From Bog-473 sp963817735 (GTDB lineage: Bacteria; Actinomycetota; Acidimicrobiia; Acidimicrobiales; RAAP-2): a stretch of 64,000 bases of DNA. This document shows, one piece after another, positions 7,642 to 15,890 of the stretch. Each line of letters opens with the position of its first letter. Position 1 is the stretch's first letter. The stretch spans positions 475,107 through 539,106 of the forward strand of contig CAWFPP010000003.1 in NCBI GenBank assembly GCA_963817735.1, read 5' to 3'. The notes below the pieces were generated by a model. That model was not told where the DNA came from. It ran no database searches and saw only the letters and a program-made list of their open reading frames with translations. The translations under genes and the position numbers were made by a program.

Positions 7642-8919
7642 TTGCCCGACTGGGAGACGATCGACTTCTTCAGCGACCAGTCGCTCGTGGAGGATCCCTA
7701 CCCCTACTTCGACCACCTGCGGGCCCAGTGCCCCGTGCTTCCCACCGACAACCTCGGCGTGGTCGCGGTCTCGGGTTACGAGGAGGCGATGGAGATCTAT
7801 CTCGACACCGAGACCTTCTCGTCGTGCAACTCCGTGATCGGCCCCTTCGCGACCTTCCCGGTACCGCTCGAGGGTGACGACGTCGGGGCCATCATCGACG
7901 GCCACCGGGACCAGCTGCCCATGAGCGAGCACATGGTGACCATGGACCCGCCCATGCACACGCAGGAGCGTGCCCTGGTCATGCGCCTGCTCACGCCGAA
8001 GCGCCTGAAGGAGAACGAAGCGTTCATGTGGGGACTGGCCGACCGGCAGATCGACGAGTTCGTCGGAGCCGGCCGTTGCGAGTTCATCAGCGCGTACACC
8101 CAGCCGTTCGCCATGCTCGCCGTGGCGGACGTCCTCGGGGTGCCCGAAACCGACCACCAGCGGTTGCGCGAATTCTTCGGGCTGAGCCATTCGCCCGGCA
8201 TGGTCGGCGGCGACGCCGACATCGGCAATGCCCTCGAGGGGCTCGATGCCTGGTTCGCCCAGTACATCGAGGAGCGCCGGCGCGAGCCCCGCGAGGATGC
8301 ACTGACGCGTCTGGCCCAGGCCACCTACCCGAACGGGTCGACGCCCGAGGTGACCGCGGTCGTCAGGACGGCGACGTTCCTCTTCGCCGCCGGCCAGGAG
8401 ACGACCGCACGCCTGCTGGCCGTCGGCCTGAAGTACCTCTGCGAATACCCCGACCTGCAGGACGAGCTCCGGGCCCATCCGGAGCGCATCCCCGACTTCA
8501 TCGAAGAGTGCCTGCGCATCGAGAGCCCGGTGAAGTCGGACTTCCGGCTGGCCCGCCGATCGACCAAGGTCGCCGGGGTCGACATCGCCGCCGGCACTCC
8601 GGTGATGCTGCTCAACGGAGCGGCGAACCGCGACCCCCGGCTCTTCGAGTGCCCCGCCGAGTTCCGGCTCGACCGGCCCAACGCCAAGGTCCACCTGGCG
8701 TTCGGACGCGGCGTGCACGCCTGCCCCGGCGGGCCCCTGGCCCGCGTCGAGGGCCGGGTCAGCATTGCGCGCATCCTCGACCGGATGCGTGACATCCGGC
8801 TCTCCGAGGAACACCACGGGCCGCCCTCGGCCCGCCACTTCGAGTACGAACCCACCTGGGTCCTCCGCGGCCTGCACCAGCTGCACATTGAGTTCACCCC
8901 GGCCGAGGGCTCCCGGTGA
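7642..8919 (+). CDS. Cytochrome P450 (FSSCNSV subgroup)
   Basis: 425 aa from a TTG start at 7642, chosen because GGGAG sits 6 nt upstream and the protein then begins LPDWETIDFF, like its relatives at 14111 and 43453. Landmarks are I-helix FAAGQETTAR (about 249), ExxR in EECLRIESP, and heme loop FGRGVHACPGG with Cys at about 361. Diagnostic segments shared with the two relatives are DPYPYFDHLR, TFSSCNSVIGPF, PVPLEGDDV, MDPPMHT and LTPKRLKENEAF. It overlaps the following SDR by GTGA, so hydroxylation followed by alcohol oxidation is a reasonable reading. Expression is probably controlled by the TetR at 6942. Confidence 0.94.
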   Translation: MPDWETIDFFSDQSLVEDPYPYFDHLRAQCPVLPTDNLGVVAVSGYEEAMEIYLDTETFSSCNSVIGPFATFPVPLEGDDVGAIIDGHRDQLPMSEHMVTMDPPMHTQERALVMRLLTPKRLKENEAFMWGLADRQIDEFVGAGRCEFISAYTQPFAMLAVADVLGVPETDHQRLREFFGLSHSPGMVGGDADIGNALEGLDAWFAQYIEERRREPREDALTRLAQATYPNGSTPEVTAVVRTATFLFAAGQETTARLLAVGLKYLCEYPDLQDELRAHPERIPDFIEECLRIESPVKSDFRLARRSTKVAGVDIAAGTPVMLLNGAANRDPRLFECPAEFRLDRPNAKVHLAFGRGVHACPGGPLARVEGRVSIARILDRMRDIRLSEEHHGPPSARHFEYEPTWVLRGLHQLHIEFTPAEGSR

Positions 8920-9661
8920 GCGGCCGCGTGGCAGTGGTCACCGGGGCGGCCTCGGGGATCGGCCTCGGTGTCGCCCGTCGGTTCGCCGCCGACGGTCACG
9001 CCGTGGCGTTGCTCGACCGGGACGGCGCCGCGGTGGCCAAGGAGGCGACAGAGCTCTGCGGCCAGGGTCTGCAGGCCACGTCCCACGAGGTCGACGTGGC
9101 CGATCGTGCCGGCCTGGAGCGCGTGTTCTCCGAGGTGCGCCAGGAGCTCGGGCCCGTCACGATCCTCGTGACCAGCGCGGGGATCGAGTCCTTCGACGCC
9201 GTGGCCGACATCACCGCCGAGAAGTGGGATCGCATTCTGGCCGTCAACCTGACGGGCACCTTCACGTGCATGCAGCTGGCGGTGCCGGACATGGCGGCGG
9301 CGCAGTGGGGTCGCATCGTGACCATCTCGTCGTCGAGCGCCCAATCGGGAGCGCCGCGCATGGCGCACTACGTGGCGTCGAAAGGCGGGGTGATCGGCCT
9401 CACGAAGGCCTTCGCGTGGAGTTCGCGGGCCAGGGCATCACCGTCAACACCATCCCACCGACCATCGTCGACACGCCCATGGCCAGAAAGGCCGCGGGGG
9501 TGGGCAATGTGCCCAGTGTCGACACAATGGGGAGCATGGTGCCGACGGGGCGGGCCGGCACGCCCGACGACATCGCCGCCACCTGCGCCTTCTTGTGTTC
9601 GGACGAGGCCAGCTACATCACCGGCCAGCTGATCGGCGTCAACGGCGGCATGTACATCTGA
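8916..9661 (+). pseudogene. Short-chain dehydrogenase/reductase, broken by a -1 frameshift near 9415
   Basis: The first frame (GTG 8916, overlapping the P450 stop) gives a normal classical SDR: VTGAASGIGLGVARR, NxAG-equivalent TSAGIESF, catalytic Ser in ISSSSAQSG, YVASK (Tyr/Lys). It runs to GLTKAFA. Around 9415 the family continues only in another frame, EFAGQGITVNTIPP through ITGQLIGVNGGMYI, ending at 9661. Restoring one base in gcg-tgg-ag to give gcg-ctg-gag (A-L-E) rebuilds a 248-aa protein identical in layout to the SDR at 17817. The cause is either a real mutation or a base missed in sequencing. If intact, it would oxidise the alcohol made by the P450. Confidence 0.85.
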
Positions 9662-9665
9662 CGCG

Positions 9666-11153
9666 TCACGGCGAGGGGGCGCACCGTGTTCCCTCGGCGG
9701 GCAGGGCCCGGTCGAGGATGTACGACGTCACGACATTGGCCATGCAGGTGTTCGTCGATCCGTTGAGCAGCCAGGTGTGCCCGTCGCCCACGTACGTCAC
9801 GAGCCGTCCGCCCACGATGGCGGCGAGCTTGGAGGCGATGACATACGGCGTGTTGGGGTCGTATACGTTCCCGATCACCAGAGGGGTCGGCGCGCCGTGC
9901 GGCGACAGACTCGGAACGGGCTCGTTCGACGTGCCCCAGCCCGGGCACCCGATGAGGTAGTTGGACACGGCCTCGGCCCCGCCGAGGGGGTCCCGGGCGG
10001 CCAGCGTGCGGGCCAACGCCGCCGTCGTGCGTGCATTGGGGTGGGTGACCGCGTCGCTGCAGGTGATCGTCCACAGCGGTCCCACGAGCGACGCTCCGTT
10101 CAGGTCGTCCTCCAGCCCGAGCGCGACCGACCGGAGCGGGGCACCATTGCCGGCCGCCGCGGCGACCAGTGCAGGGAAGTACCCGGGGGTGAAAACCGGA
10201 GCGGACAGGTAGAGCAACGTGGCGGTGTACAGATCGCCCACGGTCACCGGCGTCGTATCGCCGCCGCCCGGCGCCGGGAGCGGCGAGCGACTCAGCTGCT
10301 GCTGCAGCTTCTCGTAGAAGGCGACCGGATCCGGGCCCAACGGGCACCCTGGCTTGGAGATGCAATCGTCGAGCTGGCGCGTCAGCGCCGTCTCGATGGC
10401 ATCGGCATCGGCGTGCGCATCGGTGATCAGGCTCAGGTTGGCGTCCACCGCCCCGTCGAGCACCATGGCGCCGACGCGATGCGGGAAGAGCTGCGCATAG
10501 ACGGAGCCCAGGGCCGTCCCGTAGGACAGGCCGTAGTAGTCGATCGTCTTCACCCCGAGCGCCGCCCGCAGCTGGTCCATGTCGCGGGCGGATGTCACGG
10601 TGTTCACGGTCGGGAACAAGGCGGGATACCGGGCCCGGCAGGAGCGCTCCAGATCGGAGAAGACCCGGGTCGCGGCCGGGGTTCCCGCCACTGCGCTGCT
10701 CGCCGCCGCAGCCGACGGCCCACAGAGAAGCGGCTCGCTCGAGCCCGTTCCCCGCTCGTCGAAGCTCACCAGGGTGAACTGGTCCTTCACGGCGTCGGGC
10801 ACGAGTGAGGCCAGGATGGGCAGGATCAGCACGCCGCTCTCCCCCGGCCCTCCGGGGTTGAAGACGATGACGCCCTTGCTCTGCGGCACCGGGTGCTCCA
10901 TCACCGCCAGGGACACCGATCCTTTGGACGGATCGGCGTAGTCCAGCGGGACCCGAAGGGTTCCGCACGAGTAGCCGGACACGTTCGGGCAGGGTGACCA
11001 GGCGATGGCGCCGGCCCCGGTGGCGGTGGCCGCCGTGGCTGCGGCGGTGGCGACGCCGGACGCAAGCGGCACGGCGAGCACCAACGCGGTCAGGACGGTC
11101 AAGAGGACGCAGCGCAGGCGAGACGGCGTGCTGTCCGAATGCACTTGGTTCAC
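9666..11153 (-). CDS. Exported alpha/beta-hydrolase, tripeptidyl-aminopeptidase (TAP)-like
   Basis: 495 aa. The N-terminus has SRLRCVLLTVLTALVLAVPL followed by an Ala/Thr-rich region ending near residue 45, a Sec-type signal peptide. Next come WSPCPNVSGYSCGTLRVPLD, NPGGPGESG (oxyanion loop), SFDERGTGSS, and the nucleophile elbow GLSYGT (Ser about 210). The C-terminal TAP-like domain carries IGNVYDPNTPY (acid) and YVGDGHTWL (His). It is probably an extracytoplasmic peptidase or esterase. It starts at GTG 11153 with GGGAAGAGA upstream. It is convergent with the broken SDR (4 nt between stops) and divergent from the thiolase. A role in the catabolic cluster is not evident. Confidence 0.9.
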   Translation of the reverse strand: MNQVHSDSTPSRLRCVLLTVLTALVLAVPLASGVATAAATAATATGAGAIAWSPCPNVSGYSCGTLRVPLDYADPSKGSVSLAVMEHPVPQSKGVIVFNPGGPGESGVLILPILASLVPDAVKDQFTLVSFDERGTGSSEPLLCGPSAAAASSAVAGTPAATRVFSDLERSCRARYPALFPTVNTVTSARDMDQLRAALGVKTIDYYGLSYGTALGSVYAQLFPHRVGAMVLDGAVDANLSLITDAHADADAIETALTRQLDDCISKPGCPLGPDPVAFYEKLQQQLSRSPLPAPGGGDTTPVTVGDLYTATLLYLSAPVFTPGYFPALVAAAAGNGAPLRSVALGLEDDLNGASLVGPLWTITCSDAVTHPNARTTAALARTLAARDPLGGAEAVSNYLIGCPGWGTSNEPVPSLSPHGAPTPLVIGNVYDPNTPYVIASKLAAIVGGRLVTYVGDGHTWLLNGSTNTCMANVVTSYILDRALPAEGTRCAPSP

Positions 11154-11281
11154 TCTCTTCCCAACCCCCCGGGCCCCATGGCCCCGACAATCCCGAGCAA
11201 TGCAGCCCGTCCCGCCCCGTTCCGGCGCAGGCTAGCCGGGCGCTTTGGACTGGAACGTCCACTCGGGGAGACAATCCATCC

Positions 11282-12454
11282 GTGACCGTCGCCGCGCCGC
11301 ACGCATTTGCCGGTGTGGCCATCGCCGGCGTCTGCAACACGGTGCAGGCCCGGGCCCTGCCCGACCACGACTCGACGTCCATCGCCCTGGTTGGGGCGCT
11401 GGGGGCGCTGGCCGACGCCGGCGTCTCACCGCACGAGGTCGACGGGGTCGTCGGGACGGACTGCGCGCAGATCGCCCTCGAGCTGGGCCTCGGCCCGTGC
11501 ACCCGCCGGCCGAGCATGCTGGGCATTCCCGCCCTCCTCGACGCGGCGGCCCTGATCACCACCGGTCAGTGCAAGGTCGTGCTCCTCGCCGCCGGTGGTG
11601 CCGGCGTCCATTCCGATCGGTCCTCGACCGCACCGTGGACCCGGCCGGCCAATGAGCTCGTCGTCGGCTACGGGATGTTCACCGCGGCCGAATTCGCACT
11701 CATGGCACGGCGGCACATGCTCACCTACGGCACCACGCCGGAACAGATGGCCGCCGTGGCCGCCGTCATCCGGACCAACGGCCACGTCAACCCCGAAGCC
11801 GTCTACTTCGGCCGGGGGCCGTTCTCCCCGGCCGACATTTTGGCCTCGCGCATGATCGCCGACCCCTTCCACCTGCTCGACTGCGCCACGACGTCGGAGG
11901 GTGGCTGTGCCATCGTCCTGACCACAGCGGAGCGCGCCGGCGAGGGTGGCGCTCCCGTGTGGATCCTCGGTGGTGCCAGCGACTCCTTCGGACCGTCGTA
12001 CGTGGTCGCCCCCGTCTGGGACTGGCAGCCGCGCTCCAATGACATTCCCGCCGGACTGGTCGGTGCCCGGGCGGCCCGACAGGCATTTTCCATGGCCGGC
12101 CTCTCACCCGCCGACGTCGACGTGGCCGAGCTCTACGACCCTTTCTCGTTCGAGATCATCAGACAACTCGAAGCATTCGGTTTCTGCGGGCCCGGTGAGG
12201 GTGGCCCGTTCGTGGAAGACGGACACATCGGACCCGGCGGCATCCTCCCGGTGACCACCGACGGGGGCACCATGTCCTTCAGTCATCCGGGGATCAACGC
12301 CCAGCAATTGCAGCGCGTCATCCGTGCGACCCAGCAGCTGCGCGGCACGTGCTCTTCGAGCCAGGTCGCCGGCGCGCAGGTCGCCCTGTGCTCGAACGGC
12401 GGGGCAGGTGCCCTCTTCTGCGACGTCCTCCTCCTCGGCCGGGAACGTCCATGA
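11282..12454 (+). CDS. Thiolase-like lipid-transfer protein (Ltp2-type aldolase candidate)
   Basis: 390 aa. Thiolase fold of the SCP2/Ltp subgroup: GVSPHEVDGVVGTDC, DPFHLLDCATTSEGGCAIVLT, GLSPADVDVAELYDPFSFE, and a C-terminal CSNGGAGALFCDVLLLG. The position of the nucleophilic Cys of true thiolases is occupied by TGQCKVVLLAAGG-type sequence that does not match the CSSG pattern. Together with the adjacent DUF35 gene, this matches the steroid side-chain retro-aldolase pair Ltp2-DUF35 (established for cholesterol catabolism), which releases propionyl-CoA. The GTG start at 11282 has GGGGAGA about 10 nt upstream. The end overlaps the DUF35 gene by ATGA. Aldolase rather than thiolase activity is an inference. 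Confidence 0.88.
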   Translation: MTVAAPHAFAGVAIAGVCNTVQARALPDHDSTSIALVGALGALADAGVSPHEVDGVVGTDCAQIALELGLGPCTRRPSMLGIPALLDAAALITTGQCKVVLLAAGGAGVHSDRSSTAPWTRPANELVVGYGMFTAAEFALMARRHMLTYGTTPEQMAAVAAVIRTNGHVNPEAVYFGRGPFSPADILASRMIADPFHLLDCATTSEGGCAIVLTTAERAGEGGAPVWILGGASDSFGPSYVVAPVWDWQPRSNDIPAGLVGARAARQAFSMAGLSPADVDVAELYDPFSFEIIRQLEAFGFCGPGEGGPFVEDGHIGPGGILPVTTDGGTMSFSHPGINAQQLQRVIRATQQLRGTCSSSQVAGAQVALCSNGGAGALFCDVLLLGRERP

Positions 12455-12948
12455 GCCTCCTGCAGCCGCAACCCGAGGGGATCACGGCCCCGCGCCCCAG
12501 TCTTCGCAGCAAGGCCTACTGGGAGGCCTGCCGGCGCCACCAACTGCTCTACCAACGTTGCGCCGAGTGCTCCTTCCGCGGCCTGAGTGCGTTCAGCGTG
12601 TGTGCCTACTGCCACGCGACGTCTCCCGTGTGGGAAGAGAGCGCGGGGAAGGGCTCGCTCTACAGCTGGACTGTGGTCTGGCGGCCACCAAACCCCACCT
12701 TCGAGGTGCCGTACGCGCCGGCGGTGGTCCGCCTCGACGAGGGGTTCTGGATGCTGAGCGCCGTCATCGGCTGCGAGCCCGAGGCGCTGCACGAGGATCT
12801 CCGGCTGACGGTGGAATTCCACCCTGCCTCCGACCAGATCTCCTTGCCGTACTTCCGCCCGGCCTGGCCTGAGCGCCGACGCCGAGCGCCGACGCCGACG
12901 CCAGCCGGTGGGCTTCGTTGTCTTCCGTGGGACCGTGTCTTAGGATGA
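12451..12948 (+). CDS. DUF35 OB-fold / zinc-ribbon protein, partner of the thiolase-like protein
   Basis: 165 aa. The N-terminal hook SKAYWEACRRHQLLYQRC leads into a rubredoxin-like zinc ribbon with two Cys pairs (CAEC and CAYC, about residues 33-36 and 47-50). The OB-fold follows: GKGSLYSWTVV, PYAPAVVRLDEGFWML, LRLTVEFHP. In Ltp2-type systems the DUF35 subunit is needed for acyl-CoA binding and aldolase activity. The start ATG overlaps the upstream stop, as expected for obligate partners. The last 25 residues (Arg/Pro/Thr-rich) extend past the family end and may be a non-homologous tail. Confidence 0.88.
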   Translation: MSLLQPQPEGITAPRPSLRSKAYWEACRRHQLLYQRCAECSFRGLSAFSVCAYCHATSPVWEESAGKGSLYSWTVVWRPPNPTFEVPYAPAVVRLDEGFWMLSAVIGCEPEALHEDLRLTVEFHPASDQISLPYFRPAWPERRRRAPTPTPAGGLRCLPWDRVLG

Positions 12949-12952
12949 GCGT

Positions 12953-13723
12953 GTGCCGTCAGACCGACTTCCGGTGACGTTCCCCTCGTTCGACAACCCC
13001 GACGACGAGCGCCGCCACCGCAAGCAGCGCCTGGCGGCCGCCTTTCGACTGTTCGGGCATTTCGGGTTCGACGAGGGCATCGCCGGGCACATCACCGCCC
13101 GGGACCCAGAGCTGCTGGACCACTTCTGGGTCAATCCGTTCGGCATGAACTTCAAGATGATCCGGGTCAAGGACCTGATCCTCGTGAACGACCAGGGTGA
13201 GGTGGTCGACGGCAACTGGCCCGTGAACCTGGCGGCTTTCGCCATCCATTCGCAGGTGCATGCCGCCCGGCCCGACGTCGTGGCGGCCGCGCACGCGCAT
13301 TCCGTGCACGGCAAGGCGTGGTCGTCGCTGCGCCGGCTGCTCGATCCCCTGACCCAGGACGCCTGCACCTTCTACGAGGACCACACGCTCTTCGACGACT
13401 ACACCGGCGTCGTGCTCGATCTCGAGGAAGGCAAGCGGCTCGCCCATGCACTGGGCGGCAACAAGGCGGTCATCCTTTCGAACCACGGGCTCCTGACCGT
13501 CGGGCAGACGTCGGTCGACGAGGCGGCCTGGTGGTTCATCACGATGGAGCGCACCTGCCAGGCGCAGTTGCTGGCGGAGGCCGCCGGCATTCCGGTGCTG
13601 ATCGATCCCGATCAAGCGAAGAAGACGGCAGGTCAGGTCGGACCGTACATGGCGGGTTGGCGGGCATTTCAACCGCTGTACGACTGGATCGTGTCGGTCC
13701 AGCCCGATCTGCTCGACGAATAG
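12953..13723 (+). CDS. Class II aldolase/adducin-family protein
   Basis: 256 aa. Adducin-head fold: the metal-binding segment AAHAHSVHGKAWSS (about residues 103-116) supplies His ligands. A second motif, VILSNHGLLTVG (about 174), supplies the conserved NHG. HITARDP and NPFGMNFKMI are also typical. Members cleave or epimerise sugar phosphates, but this Cys-less group with FDEGIAGHIT in actinobacterial catabolic clusters has no assigned substrate. The GTG at 12953 lies 4 nt after the DUF35 stop, so it is probably the third gene of the thiolase-DUF35 operon. Confidence 0.88.
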   Translation: MPSDRLPVTFPSFDNPDDERRHRKQRLAAAFRLFGHFGFDEGIAGHITARDPELLDHFWVNPFGMNFKMIRVKDLILVNDQGEVVDGNWPVNLAAFAIHSQVHAARPDVVAAAHAHSVHGKAWSSLRRLLDPLTQDACTFYEDHTLFDDYTGVVLDLEEGKRLAHALGGNKAVILSNHGLLTVGQTSVDEAAWWFITMERTCQAQLLAEAAGIPVLIDPDQAKKTAGQVGPYMAGWRAFQPLYDWIVSVQPDLLDE

Positions 13724-13752
13724 CGCATCGGCTCCGCCGGTCCTGGCTCGGG

Positions 13753-14070
13753 TCAGGCGCCTTCGCTCACACTGTCCCAGCCCTCGCCGGGCGCTTCGAC
13801 GTGAATGATCTCGGGAGCCGCGGCGAGAAGGCGAGGCATGTCGGCCATCGCCGCCTTGAAGTGCTCGGACGACACGTGCGCCTCGCCAGCCTCGGCATCG
13901 CGGAATCCCTCGATGAGGAACCAGAGATTGGGGTCGTCGGCACTGCGGCACCAGTCGAAGAAGAGGTTGCCGGGCTCCGCCCGTGAGGCGGCGATGTAGT
14001 CCGCGATCAACGCCGGGAAATCGTCGGCGTACTTGGCGCGGACCGGCTGCTTGACCACGTTGAAGATCAT
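13753..14070 (-). CDS. Antibiotic biosynthesis monooxygenase (ABM)-type ferredoxin-like protein
   Basis: 105 aa. ABM fold pattern: IFNVVKQPVRAKYADDFPAL, EPGNLFFDWCRS, NLWFLIEGFRDAEAGEAH, SEHFKAAM. Family members are small cofactor-independent oxygenases or heme/quinone-binding proteins. It lies 40 nt downstream of the P450 at 14111 on the same strand, so it is probably the last gene of that operon. It may act on a quinol- or phenol-like intermediate (inference from family and position). Confidence 0.85.
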   Translation of the reverse strand: MIFNVVKQPVRAKYADDFPALIADYIAASRAEPGNLFFDWCRSADDPNLWFLIEGFRDAEAGEAHVSSEHFKAAMADMPRLLAAAPEIIHVEAPGEGWDSVSEGA

Positions 14071-14110
14071 CGAAGGCTCCTCTGTCCCGCGATCCGCCGC
14101 TCACCTGCTC

Positions 14111-15406
14111 TCACAGCGCCGGCTCGGCCGGGGTGAGCTCCAGGTGGAGCCGGGTCAGGCCGCGGAGAATATAGGTGGGCATGTAGTCGTAGCGGCGGGC
14201 GTCGGGAGGACCGTGGTGCTCCTCGGAGATGCCGATATGCGTGGTGCGGTCCAGGAGCCGCTCGATGCTGACCCGGGTCTCCAACCGGGCCAGCGGGCCT
14301 CCCGGGCAGCTGTGCACGCCGCGACCGAAGGCGAGATGCTCGCGCGCGTTGTCGCGCTCGACCTGGAACTCGTTGGGATCGGGAAAGCGGCGCGGATCGC
14401 GGTTCGCAGCGCCGTTGAGCACCATCAACGTGACACCGGCCGGGATGTCGACCCCGCCCACGGAGGCCGGGCAGCGCGCCAGCCGGAAATCGCCCTTGAC
14501 CGGGGCCTCCATGCGGAGGGTCTCCTCGACGAAGTTCGGGATGAGGTCGCGTCGCTCGCGGAGCAGCTGCTGCAGGTCCGAGCGCTCCCCGATCAGCTGC
14601 AGGGCGGTGCCGAGGAGGCGGACGGTCGTCTCCTGCCCGGCCGCGAAGACGTTGGTGGCCACACGCACGACGTCGATGACTTCGGGCAGATCGCCGTTGG
14701 GGAACCTCGTGCTGGCGAGTGCGGTGAGGACGTCGTCGCGCGGCGCGCGGCGGCGGTCTTCGATGTAGCGGCTGAACCGCTCGTAGAGCCACTCCAGGGG
14801 GTTGTGCGACATCTCGGCCTTGGTGCTGCCGACTCCGCCGCCCCGGTTCTGGCGGGACAGGGCGGTGCGGAATTCCTCGTGGTCCGCCTCAGGGACGCCG
14901 AGCAGGTCGGCGATGACGAACATGGCGAACGGGTTGGCGTATCCCGTCATGAGCTCGTGCTCGTCGCCCCCCATGAGCTCGTCGATCTGGCGGTCGGCCA
15001 GCCTCCAGACGAAATCCTCGTTCTCCTTGAGCCGCTTCGGCGTGAGCTGTCGCATGAGCAGATGCCGGTGATCGTGGTGAGCGGGCGGGTCCATGGTGAT
15101 GATCTGATCGCTGAACGGCAGCTCGCCCCGGTGCTCTTCGATCAACGCGCTCACGTCCTCCTGCCCCTCGAGCGGGACTGGGAACCCGGGGAACGGGCCG
15201 GTGACGGAGTTGCATGACGAGAACGTGTCCGGGTCGGTGTAGACGGCGAAAGCCTCCTCATACCCTGTCACCATGTACACACCGTGCTCGGGCTCCCGGT
15301 GGACGGGACACTGCTCGCGCAGCCAGTCGAAGTACGGGTAGGGATCAGCCACGGTCTCGGTCCCCCGGAAGAAGTCCAAGGCTTCGTAGTCGGTGGCGTC
15401 GGTCAT
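14111..15406 (-). CDS. Cytochrome P450 (FSSCNSV subgroup)
   Basis: 431 aa. I-helix FAAGQETTVR, ExxR in EETLRMEAP, heme loop FGRGVHSCPGG (Cys about 365). It shares DPYPYFDWLREQCPV, TFSSCNSVTGPFPGF, PVPLEGQEDV and LTPKRLKENEDF with the P450s at 7642 and 43453, so all three descend from one ancestor. The start ATG at 15406 overlaps the stop of the SnoaL-like gene. An upstream extension (MGHQARGSLQRC...) is out of context and was not used. No ferredoxin is adjacent; the ferredoxin at 43203 could serve all three. Confidence 0.94.
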   Translation of the reverse strand: MTDATDYEALDFFRGTETVADPYPYFDWLREQCPVHREPEHGVYMVTGYEEAFAVYTDPDTFSSCNSVTGPFPGFPVPLEGQEDVSALIEEHRGELPFSDQIITMDPPAHHDHRHLLMRQLTPKRLKENEDFVWRLADRQIDELMGGDEHELMTGYANPFAMFVIADLLGVPEADHEEFRTALSRQNRGGGVGSTKAEMSHNPLEWLYERFSRYIEDRRRAPRDDVLTALASTRFPNGDLPEVIDVVRVATNVFAAGQETTVRLLGTALQLIGERSDLQQLLRERRDLIPNFVEETLRMEAPVKGDFRLARCPASVGGVDIPAGVTLMVLNGAANRDPRRFPDPNEFQVERDNAREHLAFGRGVHSCPGGPLARLETRVSIERLLDRTTHIGISEEHHGPPDARRYDYMPTYILRGLTRLHLELTPAEPAL

Positions 15407-15828
15407 GCGGTCTCCTTGCGTGGTGGCGGCTCGGTCACGAACGTGGCCGCACGATGATGGAATCGCCATGCTGCGCCGTCGCGGTGGAGCACATCGTTGT
15501 AGCGACCCACGAGCTTGATGTCCCACCCGGCTTCACCCATGAGAATGAAGACCACGTCGCTCACGGAGGTGGCGTCGTCGTCGCTCCAGGTCTCGACGAC
15601 GGTGTTCAGGACGAGATGCCGCTGGGGCCGCCGGGGCGCCCACTTCGTGTAGGCCTGCCGGAGGGCATCGTGCCCGGCGTGCGTACCCATCCCGGGCAAT
15701 TCGATCGCACCATCGGGGCAGAAGGTGGCGACCACGTCGTCGGTCCGTCCGTCGTCCAAGGCCTGCGCGTACAGGGCGAGTGCCGCCCGCACTCCCTCGG
15801 AGACCTCGGCAAATGTCGTCTCGCTCAT
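15403..15828 (-). CDS. SnoaL/NTF2-like small protein
   Basis: 141 aa. Cone-shaped alpha+beta barrel pattern: VRAALALYAQALDDGRTDDVVATF, then PDGAIELPGMGTHAGHDALRQAY, HLVLNTVVETWSDDDATSVSDV, and a C-terminal VGRYNDVLHRDGAAWRFHHR. The family includes steroid delta-isomerase-like, dehydratase-like and cyclase-like enzymes, and the SnoaL_4 type is frequent beside Rieske or P450 genes. It starts at ATG 15828 with AGGA 7 nt upstream. The site lies in a duplicated 15-bp element (15832-15861), so the transcript has two copies of the ribosome binding site. It overlaps the P450 by 4 nt. Confidence 0.85.
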   Translation of the reverse strand: MSETTFAEVSEGVRAALALYAQALDDGRTDDVVATFCPDGAIELPGMGTHAGHDALRQAYTKWAPRRPQRHLVLNTVVETWSDDDATSVSDVVFILMGEAGWDIKLVGRYNDVLHRDGAAWRFHHRAATFVTEPPPRKETA

Positions 15829-15831
15829 TGT

Positions 15832-15861
15832 GCCGTCCTCACTCGCGCCGTCCTCACTCGC
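15832..15861 (-). repeat. Exact 15-bp tandem duplication carrying the ribosome binding site
   Basis: GCCGTCCTCACTCGC occurs twice head to tail on the plus strand (15832-15846, 15847-15861). On the coding (minus) strand each copy holds GTGAGGACGG, so the GAGGAC ribosome binding sequence of the SnoaL-like gene is duplicated. The copy next to the ATG has normal spacing. It looks like a slippage product in the 62-nt gap between the Rieske and SnoaL-like genes. Confidence 0.75.
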
Positions 15862-15890
15862 TCCGTCGTTTCGGTCGTCATCGAATCCCC

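Noticed and set aside
8916..9661. Programmed frameshifting as an explanation for the split SDR
   Set aside because: No slippery heptamer or stimulatory hairpin is visible at 9415; a one-base deletion or read error is simpler.
9613..11562. 649-codon minus-strand frame covering the exported hydrolase
   Set aside because: Shadow in another frame; composition is Arg/Gly/Ala-rich and the real hydrolase with signal peptide and Ser elbow is in the frame starting at 11153.
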